The notes under the pieces were generated by a model. It searched no databases. It was not told the DNA's origin and saw only the letters and a program-made list of their open reading frames with translations. From Endomychus coccineus (lineage: Eukaryota > Arthropoda > Insecta > Coleoptera > Endomychidae): 64,000 nucleotides of DNA. This document shows, one piece after another, positions 54,711-64,000 of the stretch (the first letter of the stretch is position 1; each line of letters opens with the position of its first letter). The translations under genes were made by a program, and so were the position numbers. The stretch lies in assembly GCA_958510875.1 (NCBI GenBank), contig OY294068.1, forward strand, positions 196,812,315 through 196,876,314. Direction: 5' to 3'.

Positions 54711-54785
54711 AAGCTATTGCATATAGCTTTTATCGCGGGCTTTGAGCGCGGCGACCGAATCAAGAACTTCCGTAACGAAAAATAA
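54711..54785 (+). repeat. LINE-leader direct repeat, copy 1
   Basis: AAGCTATTGCATATAGCTTT then TATCGCGGGCTTTGAGCGCG, GCGACCGAATCAAGAACTTC. It begins with a hairpin AAGCTAT/ATAGCTT. Same sequence and orientation as 55092-55167. Confidence 0.85.
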
Positions 54786-55019
54786 TGTAAGACCTAAACA
54801 CCTACCTAACATGTGTCAAATTAATTAATTAATTTGAAGTTTCTAAAAGTGAGAAATTTCGCTATTTTATACGAATGTTATAACACTCTAGCGCTTTAGA
54901 CTCCGGGATTTTCACGTGGCCTATCGAAATTAGAAAGTTCGAATTATCTAAAAACATAATTGCATGGAGTCCAGACGTCCTATGTAATTAGCTACAAACG
55001 AAATCATTTTGACATATGC

Positions 55020-55087
55020 CTCTAGGAGCTCGCTACGCGTCAGTTAGAGTTGATACGTTAGACGCGCGTAGCAGAGACCTGAGAGTT
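55020..55087. repeat. GC-rich hairpin between the direct repeats
   Basis: GCTACGCGTC and GACGCGCGTAGC can pair around GTTAGAGTTGATACGTTA; outer bases CTCTAGG and CCTGAGAG add pairs. Confidence 0.5.
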
Positions 55088-55091
55088 TATA

Positions 55092-55167
55092 TTAAGCTAT
55101 TGCATATAGCTTTTATCGCGGGCTTTGAGCGCGGCGACCGAATCAAGAAATTCCGTAACGAAAAATA
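55092..55167 (+). repeat. LINE-leader direct repeat, copy 2
   Basis: Copy of 54711-54785 with one or two changes. It lies 90-230 bp upstream of a LINE protein start, so it is probably that LINE's 5' untranslated region. Confidence 0.85.
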
Positions 55168-55249
55168 ACAGGAACTCGTTTATGTTGCGCTCTCTCGGGT
55201 GACTAATATTGAAAAATTGTGAATCACGACAAAAAACGATAATTCTACA

Positions 55250-55652
55250 TTCAAGTTTTATAATAATCGAAGGCAAGCTGCATCGACTGCATCTTTGTTG
55301 CAAAAATTCAAAAGACTGCCTTTAAATAGTGTTCAGACGACAGCTCAAAGTGTCTTAGATTTCATTAGTAATAGAAAGGGCATTCAATAATGACTTTGAA
55401 TTGCCAAAGTCTAAATAGTCACAAATACGATTTACAAGATTCAGTTACGAGACAAACAAATGTGTTACTTCTTACCGAAACTTGCATGGCGCATGATAAT
55501 CCGATTGAAATACCTAATTTCAATTGTATTGTTCAATTCAAACGAGATATTGTTCCAAAAGGTGGGGTAGCTATTTACCAAAATAATAATAATGTAACTA
55601 ATATTATGACTCCGAATATTGAAATACGACCCCCATGTGAAGTCATTCTCTA
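55250..55652 (+). pseudogene. LINE endonuclease N-terminal fragment
   Basis: Frame 1 (about 55270-55389) reads AASTASLLQKFKRLPLNSVQ, TTAQSVLDFISNRKG, stop; the frame shift at 55388 continues MTLNCQSLNSHKYDL (start of the AP-like endonuclease; usual TLNCQSL.SH..DL), TNVLLLTETCM (catalytic Glu of the TET box), IEIPNFNCIVQFKRD and GGVAIYQN. It breaks off at 55652. The endonuclease would nick target DNA. Truncated after about 110 of roughly 220 residues. Confidence 0.8.
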
Positions 55653-55840
55653 AAACAGATATTTAATCGAAGAACATAGTTGGGACCTCCTTGCTTTTTT
55701 AATAATCATGACTGTCTGTTAAGCCGTTTTCAAAGTAATTACATTATTATTCTTTATACGTGTCCGTTTCGAATCCTCCGTAAGATCGACGGATATGAGT
55801 TTCTACAGGAAATCTGCCGGAAAACTATGATATTGTCACT

Positions 55841-56499
55841 CAGTGGCGGATCCAATAAAAATTGACAGGGGTGGGGCCACGAATAATTTTTAATATAAAA
55901 ACCGGCAAGTGGTTTCACGGAAATGTATCCAGGCCTTCTTTCGGATTTTAATATAACAATATGTTCAGTACTAGTGGCGCAAGTGGCGTTTGCCTTATCT
56001 GAAAATAGTTTATTTTACTTACATTTAAGTACAATTTATTAATGGTGAACCAGATGTGTAGAGCATTAGCGACTCTAAGTTGATGTTGTCTTTATATAAT
56101 ACCAATAGTGACGCATCATCAGTATAATTTGCTGTTCTGCGTTAGGTAGGTCATTCCCATACAAGATGAACAAAACTGTCCCCAAAATAGAGCCTTGTTG
56201 TACTCCTGGGATGGATGTAAGTGTCCATGATTTATATACAGTCCTTCAGCCATTTGTCTCACCCTATATGTCAACGTGTTGGTTTCTATCTAAAAGTTAT
56301 GAGGCTTAGCCATTTTGCCGCTATACCTCTTATGCTATAGTTGTCAAGTTTATCACGATATGGAAATAAAAATCAAAATGGCAACTATTTTAGAGAAGGT
56401 TATTTGAATAGTTAATACAACACCAATTAAAATGTATATAAATGGAGTAATCTAATGTTTCTGAGAAGAGTGTAGGAGGGAGAGCTGGATCCGTCACTG
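55841..56499. mobile_element. hAT-type MITE carrying a LINE RT scrap
   Basis: Left terminus CAGTGGCGGATCCA (55841) and right terminus TGGATCCGTCACTG (56486-56499) form a hAT-type inverted pair over 659 bp, followed inside by G-rich GACAGGGGTGGGGCC and GAGGGAGAGC. Candidate 8-bp flanks (TTGTCACT, TGTCCTTT) do not match cleanly. The interior contains a minus-strand RT fragment rather than a hAT transposase. Confidence 0.6.
56065..56250 (-). pseudogene. LINE RT palm fragment within the MITE
   Basis: Minus strand: LTSIPGVQQGSILGTVLFIL, YGNDLPNA (usual GVPQGSILGP..F..Y.NDLP), then in a shifted frame YTDDASLLVLYKDNINLESL (usual YADD; Ala changed to Thr). Only palm motifs remain. It was probably an insertion into the MITE, or was captured by it. 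Confidence 0.78.
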
Positions 56500-56902
56500 T
56501 GTCCTTTATGAATTGGTTTTACAGATATCAAAATCAATTAGAAAACGAACAACAACAACTCTGAGAATAAGACAATTATCTTGACTTTCTACATAATGAT
56601 TACTTGGGTTGAATGAGATTGAGTTGTCTTGAAAGGAAGAATGTATAGTTAAATATACATTCGGCATTTTGCCATCACGTCAAATAATATTTAATGATAG
56701 TTAAATATTTTGTATGGATTGCGTAAAAGTGTTTCAACGCCAATTACAGCACAACTTCCTTTTATTTTAAAAATCGAAAGTAAACGTATTCGGTTCTTAC
56801 TTCATAAAATAAACATTCGTATCGATAAACTTTCTCTTCATCGTTTGTCGTTGTCTTTACAAATTGCGCGTGGTAGTTGTAACACCATACTGGACGACGT
56901 GT
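56500..56902. other. unassigned stretch up to the assembly gap
   Basis: An open frame runs from 56710 into the gap; no family resemblance. Confidence 0.35.
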
Positions 56903-57102
56903 NNNNNNNNNNNNNNNNNNNNNNNNNNNNNNNNNNNNNNNNNNNNNNNNNNNNNNNNNNNNNNNNNNNNNNNNNNNNNNNNNNNNNNNNNNNNNNNNNN
57001 NNNNNNNNNNNNNNNNNNNNNNNNNNNNNNNNNNNNNNNNNNNNNNNNNNNNNNNNNNNNNNNNNNNNNNNNNNNNNNNNNNNNNNNNNNNNNNNNNNNN
57101 NN
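56903..57102. other. assembly gap (200 N)
   Basis: Exactly 200 unknown bases, probably a placeholder length. Frames that cross it are meaningless. Confidence 0.99.
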
Positions 57103-57190
57103 GATGTTTGACCTCAGCGCTTTAACGGCTGCTTGACTATCGGACATGATGTGCACACCTCTCAACTGCATGGATTTCCTCTTAAAAGAT
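57103..57190 (-). pseudogene. LINE RNase H fragment
   Basis: Minus strand KRKSMQLRGVHIMSDSQAAV then KALRSNI, running into the gap. HIMSDSQAAVKAL is the second-Asp block of the RNase H domain of Jockey/R1-type LINEs (IYSDSQAALKAL). The remainder, if present, lies in the gap. Confidence 0.72.
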
Positions 57191-57227
57191 ACTGCTGTAT
57201 TTACCCATAGGTTACTAACACTTTATT

Positions 57228-57344
57228 GGAACGATAATGATAATTGTGATTGCAGTAACGATGATCATCGCATCGTTACTGGTTTTACTTTGATAATCAG
57301 GCGTTGATGAGTATTGGTACTGCAATCACAATTATTATTGTTCC
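57228..57344. repeat. nested inverted repeats
   Basis: Outer arms GATAATTGTGATTGCAGTA (57239-57257) and TACTGCAATCACAATTATT (57318-57336); inner arms CAGTAACGATG (57253-57263) and CATCGTTACTG (57271-57281). The two hairpins share bases and are mutually exclusive. Confidence 0.8.
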
Positions 57345-58550
57345 ATTAGGTTTTATTAAGATCGAGGAAAATGTAAGAAAATATAAAATAAATGGATATA
57401 TGAATATATATCTCACGTTCACTTTTGTTAGATATCAGTGATAATGTCTTACTAGTCCAGATCGATCGAAGCTTGCAACATTACTGAACGATCTCTGTCG
57501 AAGGAAATCATAACCGGTGAACAACATAGTAAAAAGACCAAAAGTATCTCACTTCATCTATGAATAGATGTCCTACTAAGAAATCAAACAATGTAACACT
57601 GATAGATTTCTCAACTTCATAAAGATAACGTTGCAAACAAACGAAACAGCTGTCTGGAACTATAAGTTTGTGACGTTACTAATCGATCTGACCCAGACAG
57701 GCTTTATCAGAGAGAAAAATTCTTATTCTAATTATATTAATAAAATATGACAAAGTAATGACTTCATCCATAGAATATTTTTATGAAGATTGTTTTGAGC
57801 AAATTTTTAATGGAAGATGGCATTTCTCTAGTCGCTCTATAATCAAGCGTACTCGAGTGGCGACAGCTGTGTAGTTATTGTAGTTGGCGAAATGTAATTG
57901 CTAAAGGTCGTCGACCTTAAATTGTCGACAAAACGGAAGTTGGCAATTCGTCCCTTACCCATTATTTGAATGCTGGCCACCAAAGCGAATTGAACCAGGG
58001 TTGTAGCATAAAGTATTCGTAATTTCGTATTATGAAATGCCTACAGATGATGATAAGTAGATAAAAATGTTCACGATCTTCAGTTCCATCCAGTCGTTTC
58101 AAATATTCCCTTTCGGTAAGGCTCTTATCAGTCAATAACTTACATTCCGTCTGATAAAAATTTCTAATTTAGTGCATCAAATCGGACCTCCCAACTAATT
58201 TACGGTTCAGTTGTTTGAACTCCTTGACGTCTGTCGATGTTATCAGCGTTGGTTTTGACGTAGCCCTCTATGTAAGGTTATCATACGACAGGTCGCCATG
58301 AACAACATAAACTAGCAAGTCCATAATTTACTGGAAATGTGTCGTTGTATATGATATTCCCGGGAAATAATAAATCATTAACTAAGAGATAACATTGACC
58401 AATGATTGGTCTTCGGAGGAGTATCACCGAGGGGAGACTATTTGAAATTTTTATTTTCTTTATGGACGTACACTATCAAGAATATAGTGTAGCTTTGCTA
58501 GTAGAATAAATTTCTGTCAGGTTGCCCTTATTAAATGAGTAAATAAATCA
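57345..58550. other. unassigned stretch
   Basis: About 1.2 kb without recognised coding or repeats. Confidence 0.4.
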
Positions 58551-58554
58551 TGCT

Positions 58555-58615
58555 ATTGTTAAGAAATAATAACCCTTATCCACTAAAAATACCATTATCA
58601 GAGTAAACTCAGCAA
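58555..58615 (-). mobile_element. Penelope family C tail, inverted scrap
   Basis: AAGAAATAATAACCCTTATC then CACTAAAAATACC and CAGAGTAAACTC; hammerhead-like block deleted. Faces 58789-58865. Confidence 0.55.
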
Positions 58616-58788
58616 AAAAAAAACAGTTTCGGCAAAAACCAGTAGAAACGTTAAATTAATCAACCATAAATTTCAACAAGAGATAAAACTTTGTTAAATT
58701 GTAATATTTATCACCTGTCACGGTCAATACCGTATACGTGCCATTAAGGCTCTTCTTGAAGTTTTTCAAATGGAGTTAAAGTAAGCTT

Positions 58789-58865
58789 TACTCTGATGCT
58801 GGGTACTTGGTAGCCGAAAGGTTCTCAGTACTTTAATAGTATTTTTAGTGGATAAGGGGGTTTAT
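58789..58865 (+). mobile_element. Penelope family C tail with hammerhead-like motif
   Basis: Helix I TACT / AGTA (58827-58830), CTGATGC (last A lost), GGGTAC / GTAGCC around TTG, GAAA (58815-58818), then CAGTACTTTAATAGTATTTT and the family C tail. With 58555-58615 it forms another tail/inverted-tail pair about 170 bp apart. Confidence 0.6.
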
Positions 58866-59538
58866 TAAATAAATCATGCTTTGGTGAAATTTTATTGGGC
58901 TGTCCATGGCAAAGTTAATTTTGTAGGAGAAATTGAAATGATGTTAAATTGGCTTGGCGTGTTGGAAGCAAGCATACGTGTTTTCATTCCTCGGAATACT
59001 TGTCCATACCAAGAGAGGGAATGCTTGTGGAGACCAAGAGAGAAAAACAACATCGACAACAGATGAATCAAATTCTAAGTAATTGTTATATTTCCAATAC
59101 GTACGTTGACAGTATTTGCATAACAACATATTTACAAGGCATAATGAATTTTATATAGTGTGGATGAATTGCGTTTCAATTTCATCTATTCAATTCGTGA
59201 TAAACAATTAAATAGTTGTGTAGCGTAATAGACTAGTATTTTTTCAGTTTGACCGTGGATTATCATTCTGCATCCGTGTAGAAGAACAAGAAGAAAACGG
59301 CAATTTAAAAGTAGTCTTCAAGGTCTCCCAAACTAGGTACCTACTCACTCGAAACTCTACAAATAGAATCTTTTAAACCCTTGTAATTTCCTCTGACCAA
59401 TCCGACCCTATACTTTACGATTTACATCGTCTCATGTTAACATTGTTGCCGATTATAATATTTTTAGCAAGATCAAACTTCTTTTGTGCTGTGTACGAAT
59501 CGTTTTTATTATTGCATAACTATTCATCTCGAACTGAC
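58866..59538. other. unassigned stretch
   Basis: Overlapping short frames on both strands, none recognised. Confidence 0.35.
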
Positions 59539-60058
59539 CTATTCCCCACGAATGCCAGGAATGTTATTTAAACTGTTTCTAATTTTGTTTTCTAACTTTG
59601 CTACATTTTGATATTGTTGTTTGTGAACCTCATCTTTTAAGCAATGATGAAAATCTAGGGGTGTTAGATCAGGCAATCGTTTGGGCCAACGAATCAGTCC
59701 GTTTGTTCCTATCCATTGATAAGGAAAAATTATGTTCATTAAACTTATAATGTCAAAATAATTATGAGCAGGTGCACCATCCTGCTGAAAGTGAACGTGG
59801 GGGTAATCAAATGCCTCAGATACAATTTGCAGGAAATGTTTCAAAAGAAGCTAGCACGTTTGTCTCTGTTTCTTCATCAATTACAAATCCTTTATTTCCT
59901 CTTGTGTTCTTGAATGTAGCTTCATTTGTTCGCAATTTTCTGTATAATGTTTGAAAATAACACAAATAAGGTCTAGGGACTAGGATAATTACAGTAACCT
60001 CGGTTTCGATACCCTGAAACGGAATTTTTTTTGTACAATTTCTCAAAAGCATTATCAA
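59539..60058 (-). pseudogene. mariner-like transposase, core deleted
   Basis: Minus strand from 60058: a worn N-terminal helix-turn-helix region (YRKLRTNEATFKNTRGNKGF, VIDEETETNVLASFETFP), then a jump, with the first catalytic Asp block missing, to HFLQIVSEAFDYPHVHFQQD (QQDGAPAH, second Asp), YQWIGTNGLIRWPKRLPDLT (third Asp, LPD for SPD) and a C-terminus with KDEVHKQQYQNVAKLENKIR. Two frames. Same superfamily as 2904-3937 but a different family (longer LTPLDF block kept). No terminal repeats found. Confidence 0.83.
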
Positions 60059-60129
60059 TTTTTATTTCATTTAAATATAAGTGAACTAGGTCCACATATT
60101 TTGCCGTGGATGTTGATAGCTACTGGTTG

Positions 60130-60490
60130 CTTCAAAGAATGTTTGTAGCTGGATGTTTTCTAAGGGAAAGTTAGGTAAAATTGTTGCCTTAGCTAATCTA
60201 CTTGGTCTGCTTTTTCATTGTTGGAGATACCAACGTGCGAAGGTACCCAGACAACATCAATGGAGAGACCTTGGTCTGCAAGTTGGTGGCAGGTTTTTTG
60301 GGTATCTTGAGCAAGAGGGTTTTGTGTATAGATGTTCTTGAGAGAGTGTTACTGAATTCGCTTCTGTGTCTGTATTCAGGGCCATTGAAATTCCGTAGAG
60401 CTCCACAGTATGTATACTGCAATGAATAGGAACTCGATATGTTGCTGCCGTTCTATGTGTAGTCGTAACGTAGGCAGCTAACGCCACTGT
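60130..60490 (-). pseudogene. LINE RNase H domain, frameshifted
   Basis: Minus strand: TYRVPIHCSIHTVELYGISM (first half with the Glu of TVEL, usual FTAELYAI), then in a shifted frame NPLAQDTQKTCHQLADQGLS and VVWVPSHVGISNNEKAD (last catalytic Asp). The SDS block between them is missing or worn. RNase H removes the RNA strand during retrotransposition. The plus-strand frames here are shadows. Confidence 0.8.
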
Positions 60491-61599
60491 CACTGAATAT
60501 TGTTTAATTGTGTGAAGATGATGGTATAAATATTTTATTTCATTATCTGTATCAAATGCGCAAGAGTATCTCATAGAATGTGAAACAAATATATAAAAAT
60601 TAGTAACCAAATCAAATGATTTGAGAAGAGTAACTTTTATCTATCCTCTAACTGGCGACACTAGTTTCAGCTTTTAAAATCTATGAGGTTATTGTAAATA
60701 ACAGATGAATCAACCTGCTCTTGGATTGGTTCAGGCTGGTACAATTGACGATACCACAAACATTTTTTGTTGTGTTTGTAATTAGTTGATATTTTGTGTG
60801 ACAATGTTCTGTTACATCGACAAGGGATTGCCCTATGTTTTCAAATATCTGATTAGGAAATAGATGAAAAATTGTTAAGTAAAAACTATACCAACTAGCC
60901 CTGCTCTCACCTACAGTACTGAGTCTTCAATTGAATATATTGGCAACACTGCGATGGATCTTATGGCTTGGATTTCCAGCCAGCGCCACTTCGACTGGCC
61001 GAACCGTCCCCTGCCTGCCTGAGACTGCTGAAGAAATAAAGGCAGTAGGTACCAGACGCAGATATTCTTAACTGTTATTATAGAAAGAGAGGCAAAAAAC
61101 GAGACAAGAATAGTATACGAGATAGGAACGTTTTGAAAACAACAAACGTATTCGTAGAATCATCTCGGTGGGGATTTTCTTAATCTCCAGCAAACATAAC
61201 AATAGTATGAAGGAGTGGCAATTACTATTGGATTGCGTAATGTTAGATTCGTTGCGAGTCCCATAAACGCGTTAGAAGATTTGAAAGAGTGAATCGATGT
61301 TGTTAACTTGTTAACTAGATGCAATAATTCATCATTATTGTTAAAAACAGTGACACTATTTCAACCTATAATCTTGTGTTTTAAGTACAGTAATCCATAA
61401 TTTCCTTCGTACACAGTATACTAGAAACAACAGGCGGGTAACATCGAAAGCTGACGTCACATAGTTAGATCGGGTGTGGTTTCAGCGGTGCACTAACCAA
61501 TTCGGAATTCCGATATTTCCTCGCATTACTTTTAGCATTTTGGTATTTATTACCACAGGATTTCATTATAAGGTTTCAGAGCCCTTGGTGACAGATATT
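60491..61599. other. unassigned stretch
   Basis: No recognised features. CRE palindrome at 61452-61459. Confidence 0.35.
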
Positions 61600-61672
61600 C
61601 TTGTGTTATATGTAAATTCTTGGGAAATAGGTTACATTATATTTCCGTCTTTACGTACGTCTCCAGAAGGAG
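61600..61672 (-). mobile_element. Penelope family A tail scrap
   Basis: Minus strand GACGTACGTAAAGACGGAAA then AATGTAACCTATTTCCCAAG, matching 10018-10075. Preceded by CTTCTGGA where CTTCTGATGA is expected, so the ribozyme-like core is deleted. Confidence 0.6.
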
Positions 61673-62080
61673 AGCCAATCTCGTAGAGCTCCACTGGATT
61701 TCTTAAATTCTATGATAGGTAATTTGAATTCTCTCATACCTGTTGTTCCGGTCAAATTACTGGCAGTTCTACTTACAGTCGAAAATCGTTCTTCAGTTAT
61801 GCTTTCAGTATTTCCCTGAACTATTCATATTTCATTACCTTGAATCTTCTCATGCATCCATCACAAGAATCCATCTCTGCTTGCATTTCTTCTGAGTTCC
61901 TTGTTCCCATGAGAGAATCAAAGATATTCTTGCTGATAATGTGCAAAGACCTGTTTATCTTGGAGAATATCCCAATGTACCTGAATATCTCTTGAAGATC
62001 ATTAGAAGTTGTTCCGGCTCGTTTCCAATCGTCTAAAAAGCACGGCTTTATCGGTTTTTTCACAAGATCACCTCCTATTG
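61673..62080. other. possible continuation of the BEL/Pao remnant
   Basis: A minus frame 62063-61821 (80 codons) follows the BEL/Pao piece in order but I do not recognise it. Confidence 0.3.
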
Positions 62081-62470
62081 TTAAGTACGTGCTGTAATTG
62101 ATCCTGTCACGGTCGCCAGGATTCGATAACGTTCAGACGACGTAACTCGATTTCCAACAAATGTTGCCCATGGTTCACTCCTTCGAATCCATGAAATGAT
62201 GCTTGATGAATCACCCCAAAAATAACTTTCAAGCTTTCAGCTCGAAAATTTTCTTTTACTGTATTGTCTTGCATCTATATTTGCAGCTAATAACTCCATG
62301 CGAGGGATTGAAATCTCTTTCAATGGTCTGACTCTGGATTGGGCGGCAAGTAAGTGACCCGATATTTGGTTGCTCTCTATTCTCAAGAAAACTGCTGCAG
62401 CATAATATGCATCTTCATTAGCATCAACGAACTCATGAACGACTATTACTGTTTGTGAAAAACGTCTCCC
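62081..62470 (-). pseudogene. BEL/Pao retrotransposon pol fragment
   Basis: One minus-strand frame from 62458: TVIVVHEFVDANEDAYYAAA (usual LHGFCDASEKAY.A..Y), GHLLAAQSRVRPLKEISIPR then MELLAA (usual L.AAK.RVAPLK..SIPRLEL.AA), a TGA at about 62240, then YFWGDSSSIISWIRRSEPWA and TFVGNRV (usual FW.DS...L.WI...W..FVANRV). TAA at 62083-62081. This is the RNase H-like part of the BEL/Pao Pol after RT. No LTRs or integrase located. It is the only LTR-class coding trace in the window. Confidence 0.83.
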
Positions 62471-62839
62471 CCTAAGCCGAGCTTTCTTAGTGGTTTAAAT
62501 GGCAGAGCCCTGTGTGTAGAACGATTTTGAGTACGTAGGTTCAACCTGCTTTGCTCTAGGGGTCTTTTAGGGTTCATAATGAACGCTTTAGAGTGGAGTT
62601 TCTCCAGTACTGAATTGTTTTACTTTCAATTCAGTATGACATGGCTATTTTAGCTATGCTTGCAGATATGTCAAGCACTGGTGCTGATCAGACAAATTTT
62701 GAAACTGCACTCTGGCTGGCGAAAGAGTCTGTTTTCCTTCAATTATATAATGGCCGGGTATCCATATTTACTTTGTTCTTGTTGCATTTGCCTAGGGGTC
62801 CTTCCGATTATGGTAAAGAAGAATCCTTGACAGCATAGT
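62471..62839. other. unassigned stretch
   Basis: A plus frame at 62641-62838 is probably a shadow of decayed minus-strand sequence. Confidence 0.3.
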
Positions 62840-63060
62840 CGCAGACTCTTTGATAATGAGCTTGCCTTGCATTATGCCATAAGTCAGACCACTGTTTGCT
62901 CAGCTGACCTCGATGGGCAAGACCTCCAACACAATTTGATAAAACGACCATTGGCTCTGTTGGCCATTTTATTATCGTCAACTCCACTGTGTCCTGGGCA
63001 CCAGATGAAGACTTTGTTTGTCCTGACTAGCCGATCGGCTGTCTGTGCATCGAACTTATA
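62840..63060 (-). pseudogene. LINE RNase H C-terminal fragment
   Basis: Minus strand DRLVRTNKVFIWCPGHSGVD then DNKMANRANGRFIKL. The WCPGHSGV..N..A block is the last catalytic part of LINE RNase H (usual WVPGHSGI.GNE.AD; the Asp is Asn here). Downstream WSDLWHNARQAHYQ in another frame fits the post-RNase H region. Confidence 0.72.
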
Positions 63061-63880
63061 TATAGAAATTTGAATTGATTGTTGTGAAGGTGAAAGGTCG
63101 CATAAAACCCATCTTCAAATCGAAGAATGAATTCAGAGTGAACATTTTTTTGTCGAGCGATTTTTTGATTTGGGAGTAATCATATTCTTATAATAGGAAA
63201 TATCTCGAATTATTCTTTAGCGTAATTTTTCTAGCGTCTAATTCGCTGCCGAACTTGATTTCAGTGTAAAAAAACACATATTCGATGGAACGATCCCAAC
63301 ACGCTAAAAGTTCATTGTTGAATTAACATCGTATGAACCGTTTCCCCGGTAAACGAATTTATTGTAACGTAAACATGTAACTGACATTCGGGAGAAAGGT
63401 TTCGTTGCAGCCATAAACATTAACAAAACGTCCACAGGAAATGGCGAGTGAATCATTCGAATAATTATAATTGAACTTTTGCATGCAGATCGGTTTTTTA
63501 ATGAAAGTGAAAGTTTCGTTATATTGCAATGTGAAAATTTTAATGATCACAATGCTTACATACTATGTTCGAGTGGAGAGTGTATTTACTTTGCAAACAA
63601 TAGAAATTGTATTCATCATCTGGTTACGTATAAGAAAATCTGAGTGTCGGAGACGATTTAATTTCTCCGAAAACCGTTCCGCAATCTTAAGCTTTATACG
63701 AATTTGTCTCGCTATCGCTTTCATTATAGTCATGTATGTTTCTCATGCCAGCTTTGATTAGAATAACTTTTTAAACAACTTAAATCAACTAAAAAACATT
63801 ACAAATTCATACTATACTAATATTATAGTTCAGTGAATTCTGGGGAGACAATCAAATGAATTGGTCAATCAAATGAATTG
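63061..63880. other. unassigned stretch
   Basis: Overlapping frames 63471-63761 (+) and 63550-63359 (-) have no family resemblance. Confidence 0.35.
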
Positions 63881-63884
63881 CCCA

Positions 63885-64000
63885 AGGGCAAGCGAGATTC
63901 TCTCGCCAACTAAGCAAATCATCAGGATAATCTCCGAGATTTGTACAGGTCGCGGAAATCTGATGAAACATGCAGTAGGGAAAAGCGACACTCCCTTCTG
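63885..64000 (+). pseudogene. LINE C-terminal region running off the window
   Basis: Frame ILSPTKQIIRIISEICTGRG then NLMKHAVGKSDTPF, open to the window end. It matches the block after RNase H in Jockey-type LINEs (L...QLR..IGLLTGHC.L..HL...G..DSP.C). The start of the zinc-binding Cys would be the last partial codon. Confidence 0.6.

Noticed and set aside
55841..56499. 8-bp hAT target duplication
   Set aside because: TTGTCACT and TGTCCTTT do not match well enough to claim one.
56710..57171. Open frames running through the run of N (both strands)
   Set aside because: They exist only because Ns do not create stops. Only the RNase H block at 57103-57190 is supported.
60153..60429. Plus frames over 60153-60429
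   Set aside because: Antisense to the RNase H block with WVPSHVGISNNEKAD.
61821..62063. 80-codon minus frame as a separate gene
   Set aside because: No recognised domain. It sits directly downstream of the BEL/Pao remnant and is more likely its decayed continuation.

Overview
This is an AT-rich window of a eukaryotic genome. It is almost certainly from an insect or other arthropod, judging by the repeat content: IS630/Tc1/mariner-type transposases, Jockey/R1/CR1-like non-LTR retrotransposons (LINEs), Penelope-like elements (PLEs), a BEL/Pao fragment and hAT-type termini. The order cannot be fixed from sequence alone. A run of 200 Ns (56903-57102) marks it as draft assembly. I could not recognise a single host protein-coding gene, rRNA or functional tRNA. 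It reads as an intergenic or intronic graveyard of mobile elements.

Layout. 1-4480: a LINE reverse transcriptase scrap cut by a mariner scrap, then a 2.3-kb mariner-like transposon with ~600-bp inverted ends. 4750-7250: dispersed satellite-like motifs and a (GA)38 tract. 8047-10092: a Penelope-like element (family A) split by a CR1-like LINE. 10498-14735: a family-J LINE, a Penelope element with an intact GIY-YIG domain (family B) and an R1-like LINE. 15960-17320: a second family-A Penelope copy and tails of families C and D. 18500-19570: hAT-type ends. 21180-27330: family-J LINE pieces, another LINE RT and LINE 3' ends. 28125-28839: a probable solo LTR. 29340-30225: Penelope family C. 31490-33305: a LINE (family K). 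33905-34845: a ~92-bp satellite. 35855-37430: tail-only Penelope palindromes and a MITE. 41725-43243: Penelope C abutting Penelope B, then a 141-bp tandem repeat. 44455-46450: a scrambled mariner remnant and a foldback element carrying a tRNA-Gln-like sequence. 47775-48910: a Jockey-like LINE. 49495-50785: a long-period tandem array. 52220-57190: LINE pieces, duplicated LINE leaders, a hAT-type MITE and the gap. 58555-64000: Penelope C tails, a mariner transposase, RNase H scraps, a BEL/Pao fragment and a LINE 3' end running off the window.

The most coherent signal is in the Penelope-like terminal repeats. At least four sequence families (A-D; labels are mine) carry a hammerhead-ribozyme-like core. 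The CTGANGA and GAAA boxes are fixed, while helix II differs between families yet still pairs. The copy at 9989-10030 has all three helices and a GTA cleavage triplet. Families A, B and C also show the short inverted 5' tail typical of Penelope insertions, and two or three loci consist of tail plus inverted tail only, giving palindromes. Everything here is read by eye; no searches, folds or alignments were run.
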